From the NCBI GenBank assembly GCA_937922185.1, contig CAKZUT010000016.1, positions 1-59,896 of the forward strand: 59,896 nucleotides of DNA. Reading direction: 5' to 3'. This DNA is from an uncultured Neomegalonema sp. (lineage in GTDB: Bacteria; Pseudomonadota; Alphaproteobacteria; Rhodobacterales; Rhodobacteraceae). The translations under genes and the position numbers were made by a program. The notes under the pieces are model-generated. The model saw only the letters and a list, made by a program, of their open reading frames with translations. It was not told the DNA's origin and ran no database searches. How positions within the stretch are numbered: the stretch's first letter is position 1; each line of letters begins with the position of its first letter. Shown here piece after piece: positions 56,034-59,896 of the stretch.

Positions 56034-56489
56034 CTACTGCATCACGGCGACGGAGACCATGACTTCCAGCTCGCCCGTATCCTCGAATTCGAGCGTGACG
56101 GGCACGGTGTCGCCCCCCACTATCTCTTCGGTCAGCTCGGTCAGAATCAGGTGATACCCGTCCTGATCGAGGGTCGTAGCCTCGCCCTTGGGCGTATCGA
56201 GCGTCTTGACGGCCTTTGCATTGAGCATCGGCCCCTTCTCGAACTTCGCGATCCCGGCCTTGTCCGCGACCTTCGAGCTGATGCCCTTGATCGTATCAGA
56301 GTCTTCGCTGCCGTTATGGATGGTCATGAAGACGATGATCTCATCATCCTTCATGGACACGGCCCAGGGGGCCTCAATGACGATACCGTCCTTCATGGCC
56401 GCAACGGCATCCTCGTTGAAGGCCTCATCGGCGAGGGCGGGCGACGCAACGAGGGCGGCGACCGCGAGAGTGGTGAACAGTCTTTTCAA
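56034..56489 (-). CDS. PCu(A)C-family copper chaperone-like protein lacking copper ligands
   Basis: A 151-residue exported protein with signal peptide MKRLFTTLAVAALVASPALA. The fold of the PCu(A)C family is recognisable: IVIEAPWAVSMKDDEIIVFMTIHNGSEDSDTIKGISSKVADKAGI, LDQDGYHLILTEL, VPVTLEFEDTGELEV. In true members a His/Met cluster (HEM...M...HxM) binds Cu(I) for cytochrome oxidase assembly; here the first His-x-Met is replaced by AKFEKG and the second is HLI, with Met in GPML the only likely remnant. Copper delivery is therefore doubtful. A second, ligand-bearing paralogue is at 59124-59612. Confidence 0.82.
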   Translation of the reverse strand: MKRLFTTLAVAALVASPALADEAFNEDAVAAMKDGIVIEAPWAVSMKDDEIIVFMTIHNGSEDSDTIKGISSKVADKAGIAKFEKGPMLNAKAVKTLDTPKGEATTLDQDGYHLILTELTEEIVGGDTVPVTLEFEDTGELEVMVSVAVMQ

Positions 56490-56687
56490 TTCTTCCTCCT
56501 GAGTATCGACGGAAGTGATACGCCAAGCCTATATCGGACTTGAGTGATTTTTCGCAAGAACCGCGCCGTTCGGAATGGAACACGATCTGGTTGGGTGTCC
56601 GTATGCCCCGTGAATAGGGCATTTCGATGCACGTACAGACCCGATCCGGCCTTGTTTCATACCGAAACGCGCAAGAGAGGTAAATCC

Positions 56688-58499
56688 ATGGCGCGACCGC
56701 CGATCCTGTCCCTGCGGGACATTTCGCTGACTTTCGGCGGCGACCCCCTGTTTTCCGGGGTAGATTTGGCGGCGGGGGAAGGGGATCGCCTCTGCCTCGT
56801 CGGACGCAACGGGTCGGGCAAGTCCACCCTGCTGAAGCTGGCCGCCGGGCAGGTGGGATTCGACGCGGGCGAGCGATTCATCCAGCCGGGCAAGCATGTG
56901 GCCTATCTGCCGCAAGACCCTGACCTGTCCGATTTCGCGACATTGCTGGACTATGCCGCCGCCGATGTGCCGGATGAGGAATACAAGGCGGAAATGGCGC
57001 TGGAAGGGCTGCGCCTTGATGGATCGCTCGATACCGCCACGGCTTCGGGCGGCGAGAAACGGCGCGCGGCACTGGCCCGGCTGCTGGCCGCCGAACCGGA
57101 CCTGATGCTGCTGGACGAGCCGACCAACCATCTCGATATCACTGCCATTGAATGGCTGGAGAATACGCTCAGAACCACGCGCACCGGCTTTATCCTCATC
57201 AGCCATGACCGCGCCCTCATGGAGAAGGTGACGACCGCGACCCTCTGGCTGGACCGGGGCGTCGTGCGGCGCAGTGATAAGGGTTTCGCGGGTTTCGAGG
57301 ACTGGCGCGACAAGATTTTCGAGGAGGAGGATGCCGCCCTCCACAAGCTGGACCAGAAGATCAAGCGCGAGCAGCACTGGATCGTCCATGGCGTCTCCGG
57401 TCGGCGCAAGCGCAACGTGCGTCGGGTCGGTGAACTGGCCGCGCTGCGCGAACAGCGCAGTACACATCTTCACCGGGCAGGCCCTGCCGCCATGGCACTG
57501 GAAAGCGGCAATGCCTCCGGCAAGCTGGTGATCGAGGCAAAGGAGATTTCCAAGGGCTTCGGCGGGCGCAGCCTGATCGACGGCTTCTCGACGAAGATCA
57601 TGCGCGGCGACCGGGTGGCCTTCGTCGGGCCGAATGGCGCGGGGAAGACCACGCTGCTCAAGATGCTGACCGGCGAGCTGGAACCCGATGACGGCACGAT
57701 CCGACGCGGGGCGAATATTGCGTTGGCCACTCTTGATCAGCGCCGCGAACTCGACGGAACCAAGACCCTGTGGGAAACGATGACCGAGGATGTTCTGCTG
57801 GGAGTGAAAGGGTCGAATGACCAGATCCTCGTGCGGGGCAGGCCGCGCCATGTCATCGGTTATCTGAAGGATTTCCTGTTCGACGAGAAGCAGGCGCGCG
57901 GACCGGTCTCCTCCCTGTCGGGCGGCGAGCGGGCGCGGTTGATGCTGGCCCGGATCATGGCGCGCGAATCAAACCTGCTCGTCTTGGACGAACCGACCAA
58001 CGATCTGGATATCGAGACGCTGGACCTGTTGCAGGACTTGCTGGCCGAATACGATGGCACCTTGTTGCTGGTCAGCCATGACCGCGATTTCATCGACCGG
58101 ATCGCCACCTCCACCATCGCGATGGAGGGGGATGGACGGGCCATCGAATACGCGGGGGGGTGGACGGATTACCGCGCCCAGCGCGGGACCGACACGCCGT
58201 TGCCCGATACCCGAAAAACGCCTGCCGCGCCTGTGGCGGCGGCCCCGAAGCCTGCGGCGAATACAAAGAAAATGTCGTTCAAGCAGACGCACCGCCTTGA
58301 GAAACTGCCCGGTGAAATGGAAGGGCTGGAGGCCGAAATCACCAAGCTGGAGCAGGTTCTCGCCGATGCCGACCTCTATGCCCGCGATCCCGGCAAATTC
58401 GACAAGGCAACCCGCGCCCTGACGGAACGGCAGGAAAAATTGCAAGCGGCGGAAGAAGAATGGCTCGAACTGGAAGAACTGCGGGATGCGCTATCCTGA
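56688..58499 (+). CDS. uup: ABC-F family ATPase (Uup-like)
   Basis: A 603-residue soluble protein with two ABC domains and no membrane spans. ABC1: Walker A GRNGSGKST, signature SGGEKRRAAL, Walker B LLDEPTNHLD. ABC2: GPNGAGKTT, SGGERARLML, VLDEPTNDLD. Between them is a charged linker (KIFEEEDAALHKLDQKIKREQHW), and the C-terminus is a coiled coil (PGEMEGLEAEITKLEQVL) as in Uup. ABC-F proteins act on the ribosome E site to relieve stalls; Uup is also linked to DNA repair. The start at 56688 has AGAGAGG 7 nt upstream. It is divergent from the first PCu(A)C gene. Confidence 0.9.
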   Translation: MARPPILSLRDISLTFGGDPLFSGVDLAAGEGDRLCLVGRNGSGKSTLLKLAAGQVGFDAGERFIQPGKHVAYLPQDPDLSDFATLLDYAAADVPDEEYKAEMALEGLRLDGSLDTATASGGEKRRAALARLLAAEPDLMLLDEPTNHLDITAIEWLENTLRTTRTGFILISHDRALMEKVTTATLWLDRGVVRRSDKGFAGFEDWRDKIFEEEDAALHKLDQKIKREQHWIVHGVSGRRKRNVRRVGELAALREQRSTHLHRAGPAAMALESGNASGKLVIEAKEISKGFGGRSLIDGFSTKIMRGDRVAFVGPNGAGKTTLLKMLTGELEPDDGTIRRGANIALATLDQRRELDGTKTLWETMTEDVLLGVKGSNDQILVRGRPRHVIGYLKDFLFDEKQARGPVSSLSGGERARLMLARIMARESNLLVLDEPTNDLDIETLDLLQDLLAEYDGTLLLVSHDRDFIDRIATSTIAMEGDGRAIEYAGGWTDYRAQRGTDTPLPDTRKTPAAPVAAAPKPAANTKKMSFKQTHRLEKLPGEMEGLEAEITKLEQVLADADLYARDPGKFDKATRALTERQEKLQAAEEEWLELEELRDALS

Positions 58500-58657
58500 C
58501 GCAGAAAGTCAGCGTTCTTTACTGTGAACAATACAGGCGGTGCCGACTTGAAACGAAAAAATAGCCGATTGTGGCTGTCAAATCTCAATTCGTCCTGTTC
58601 TTGCCGCAACTGCACCCTAGCTTGAAATGTACGCACATAGTCCCTCTGTAGTGCGCT

Positions 58658-58712
58658 TGACGGTGGCCGCTTGGTCGCTCCCCTCTGACGAGAGCAGCCA
58701 CCGTCATTTTTT
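58658..58712 (+). terminator. long-loop terminator downstream of uup
   Basis: TGACGGTGGC (58658-58667) pairs with GCCACCGTCA (58697-58706) and TTTTTT follows. The 29-nt loop can form an inner GCTC/GAGC hairpin. The T-run reaches the end of the convergent MAPEG gene. The 158 bp between the uup stop and this stem hold no ORF; they are AT-richer than their surroundings and might encode a short RNA. Confidence 0.75.
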
Positions 58713-59110
58713 CAGATCATCGAGACGAAACCATGTGCGACCCCGCCCAGTGCGAGGGCGAGCATTGGCCAGATCGTCAGATGCATCCCCAGCGCCCGGA
58801 ACCGGAAATCCGTGCGCGCGGTCACGAAATGCCAGCCATGCAGAAACCGGCCCGCCACGAAGGGCAGTGCCGCGAGGTGCAGCACAAAGCCCGGCGCATC
58901 CAGCGATTCGACCCCGGCAAGCAGGATCAGGAATATCGGCATCCACTCGGCGGTATTGGAATGGGCGCGGGTCAGGCGTTGCAACGCCTCATCGCCCCCG
59001 TCCGACAGGCTGATCTGCGCGCCGCGCCTGCGCCCGATCACCCTCAAGGCCAGCCAGATGAAGATCAGGGCGCAAAGCCCCGCGTAGAACGTCGTTACCG
59101 CGAGGCCCAT
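58712..59110 (-). CDS. MAPEG-family membrane protein
   Basis: A 132-residue protein with four membrane spans of the MAPEG (eicosanoid/glutathione metabolism) family. The signature region QRLTRAHSNTAEWMPIFLILL matches the Arg-x-x-x-Asn-x-x-E pattern of the family, and FLHGWHFVTA follows. Bacterial members include glutathione S-transferase-like enzymes; the activity here is unknown. It starts 13 nt after the second PCu(A)C gene and is probably in its operon. Confidence 0.87.
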   Translation of the reverse strand: MGLAVTTFYAGLCALIFIWLALRVIGRRRGAQISLSDGGDEALQRLTRAHSNTAEWMPIFLILLAGVESLDAPGFVLHLAALPFVAGRFLHGWHFVTARTDFRFRALGMHLTIWPMLALALGGVAHGFVSMI

Positions 59111-59123
59111 GGTCTGTCTCCGT

Positions 59124-59612
59124 TCAGTGGTTATGCGTACTGCTGCCCTTCGACATGCCGCTGGCCGAGATGGACTTGACCGGCACAGTCATGTCGAGGG
59201 TCGATCCGTCTTCAAATTCAAGCCTCACATCCACCGTTTCCCCTTCGCGCAGGGGGCCGGTGAGGCCCATCAGCATGACATGCAGCCCCCCCGGAGCGAA
59301 TGTCACGGTCTCATGCTTGCCCAGCGGTATACCGCCCTCGACCCGGCGCATCCGCATGACACCCGAATCATCCATTGTGTGATTATGAATCTGCACGGTT
59401 TCAGCCACAGCACTGCTTGCGCCGGTCAGGCGAGTGGCGGGGCCGTGATTCATGAGAGTCATATAGGCACCGCCGACCTTCGCATTCGGCGGCGTGGCGC
59501 GGGCATAGGGATCGGCGACCATCACGCCGCCCTCCCCCGCGATCATGGGCAAGGCAAAGGCGGTTACGGCCAGAGTGGCGGCGATACCCGCCGCGATCAT
59601 GCGCTTACGCAT
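59124..59612 (-). CDS. PCu(A)C periplasmic copper chaperone
   Basis: A 162-residue exported copper chaperone. The start at 59612 has AGGAG 7 nt upstream and begins a signal peptide (MRKRMIAAGIAATLAVTAFA). The mature domain has PYARATPPNAKVGGAYMTLMNHG, then the copper-binding His/Met set in ETVQIHNHTMDDSGVMRMR and GGLHVMLMGLTGPL, and a C-terminal MSKGSSTHNH that adds more His/Met. Family members deliver Cu(I) to the CuA centre or Sco in cytochrome c oxidase assembly. It lies between a DUF2946-like gene and a MAPEG gene on the same strand. Confidence 0.92.
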   Translation of the reverse strand: MRKRMIAAGIAATLAVTAFALPMIAGEGGVMVADPYARATPPNAKVGGAYMTLMNHGPATRLTGASSAVAETVQIHNHTMDDSGVMRMRRVEGGIPLGKHETVTFAPGGLHVMLMGLTGPLREGETVDVRLEFEDGSTLDMTVPVKSISASGMSKGSSTHNH

Positions 59613-59647
59613 AGGAATTCTCCTGAAGGACTGAAAAGAGGACGTAT

Positions 59648-59896
59648 TCAGACCGGCAGAGACGGGGGTGCGCGCGCTTTCGGGCGAATGAATGACGGTG
59701 CGGAATGATAAGTCTGCGGCGTCGTGCCCGGCACGATGACCCGAACATCCAGCGCACCGGCGACCCATGGCCGTGGCGGCGGAAGGGTGGTGCAGCAGAC
59801 CGTGCAGGTTTCGCAATAGCCGGGGTCCGGCGCGTCCTCGGCCAGAACCAGCCGCACCTCATGCCCGGAACATATCTCGACGAACAGTGGAGACGC
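59648..59896 (-). CDS. DUF2946-like protein, 3' part only
   Basis: The frame is open from the right edge to a stop at 59648, giving 82 visible residues. It contains VEICSGHEVRLVLAEDAPDPG followed by a Cys-rich YCETCTVCCT. This ICSG...Cys-cluster arrangement is typical of DUF2946 proteins, which often neighbour copper-handling genes. The sequence then becomes Pro-rich. It lies 35 nt upstream of the PCu(A)C gene and probably shares its operon. The N-terminus is outside the window, so the family call is moderate. Confidence 0.6.
   Translation of the reverse strand, partial: ASPLFVEICSGHEVRLVLAEDAPDPGYCETCTVCCTTLPPPRPWVAGALDVRVIVPGTTPQTYHSAPSFIRPKARAPPSLPV

Overview
The window is chromosomal DNA of a GC-rich alphaproteobacterium, most likely a member of the Rhodobacterales or a close relative. 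This rests on the two-domain cold-shock protein, the yidC-engB-argB order, class II DAHP synthase, the GbdR-type GlxA regulator and TTAA-N7-TTAAC (CtrA-like) sites. I see no rRNA, CRISPR array, insertion sequence, prophage or replication origin. Nearly all of the sequence is coding and reads as a core chromosome with small accessory insertions.

Layout. 1-5.7 kb (minus strand): a partial cysteine-cluster protein, a Na+/solute symporter, an atypical SDR, mscL and pheT (without pheS). 5.9-7.0 kb (plus): a two-domain cold-shock protein, a DUF192 protein and tRNA-Pro(TGG). 7-15.5 kb: a GlxA/AraC regulator, a hypothetical protein, class II DAHP synthase, a Bcr/CflA transporter, an enolase-superfamily enzyme, a small RsbW-like protein, a membrane protein and a cytochrome P450. 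15.5-24 kb (minus): sucA-odhB-lpdA for the 2-oxoglutarate dehydrogenase complex, followed by an orphan molybdenum hydroxylase large subunit. A decayed Uma2-type gene lies in the odhB-lpdA gap. 24.4-29.2 kb (plus): a lipoprotein, a PLP enzyme and the UDP-ManNAcA pair wecB-wecC, whose reading frames overlap by 94 nt. 29.4-35.2 kb: ureohydrolase and PilZ (minus); a GMC oxidoreductase-tcuA-tcuB operon with overlapping genes (plus); tRNA-Ser(GCT). 35.3-42 kb: a GIY-YIG protein, a DUF3179 protein, yidC, engB, argB and a secreted trypsin-like protease with a Tyr/Pro/Gln-rich tail. 42.2-53.6 kb (minus): the rplK-rplA-rplJ-rplL-rpoB-rpoC operon with its promoter, a structured leader and several strong intercistronic hairpins. 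53.7-59.9 kb: glpK, rluA, two PCu(A)C-type copper chaperones (one lacking the usual ligands), an ABC-F ATPase, a MAPEG protein and a partial DUF2946-like gene.

The most informative regulatory DNA lies in the ribosomal/RNA-polymerase operon: a three-way-junction-like leader just upstream of rplK (candidate L1 autoregulatory site), a 14-bp-stem hairpin between rplA and rplJ, and a 17-bp-stem hairpin plus a perfect CtrA-type site between rplL and rpoB. The most unusual metabolic unit is the GMC-TcuA-TcuB operon. I found no clearly new defence or mobile system. All functional calls come from recognising motifs in translations by eye; no database search was run.
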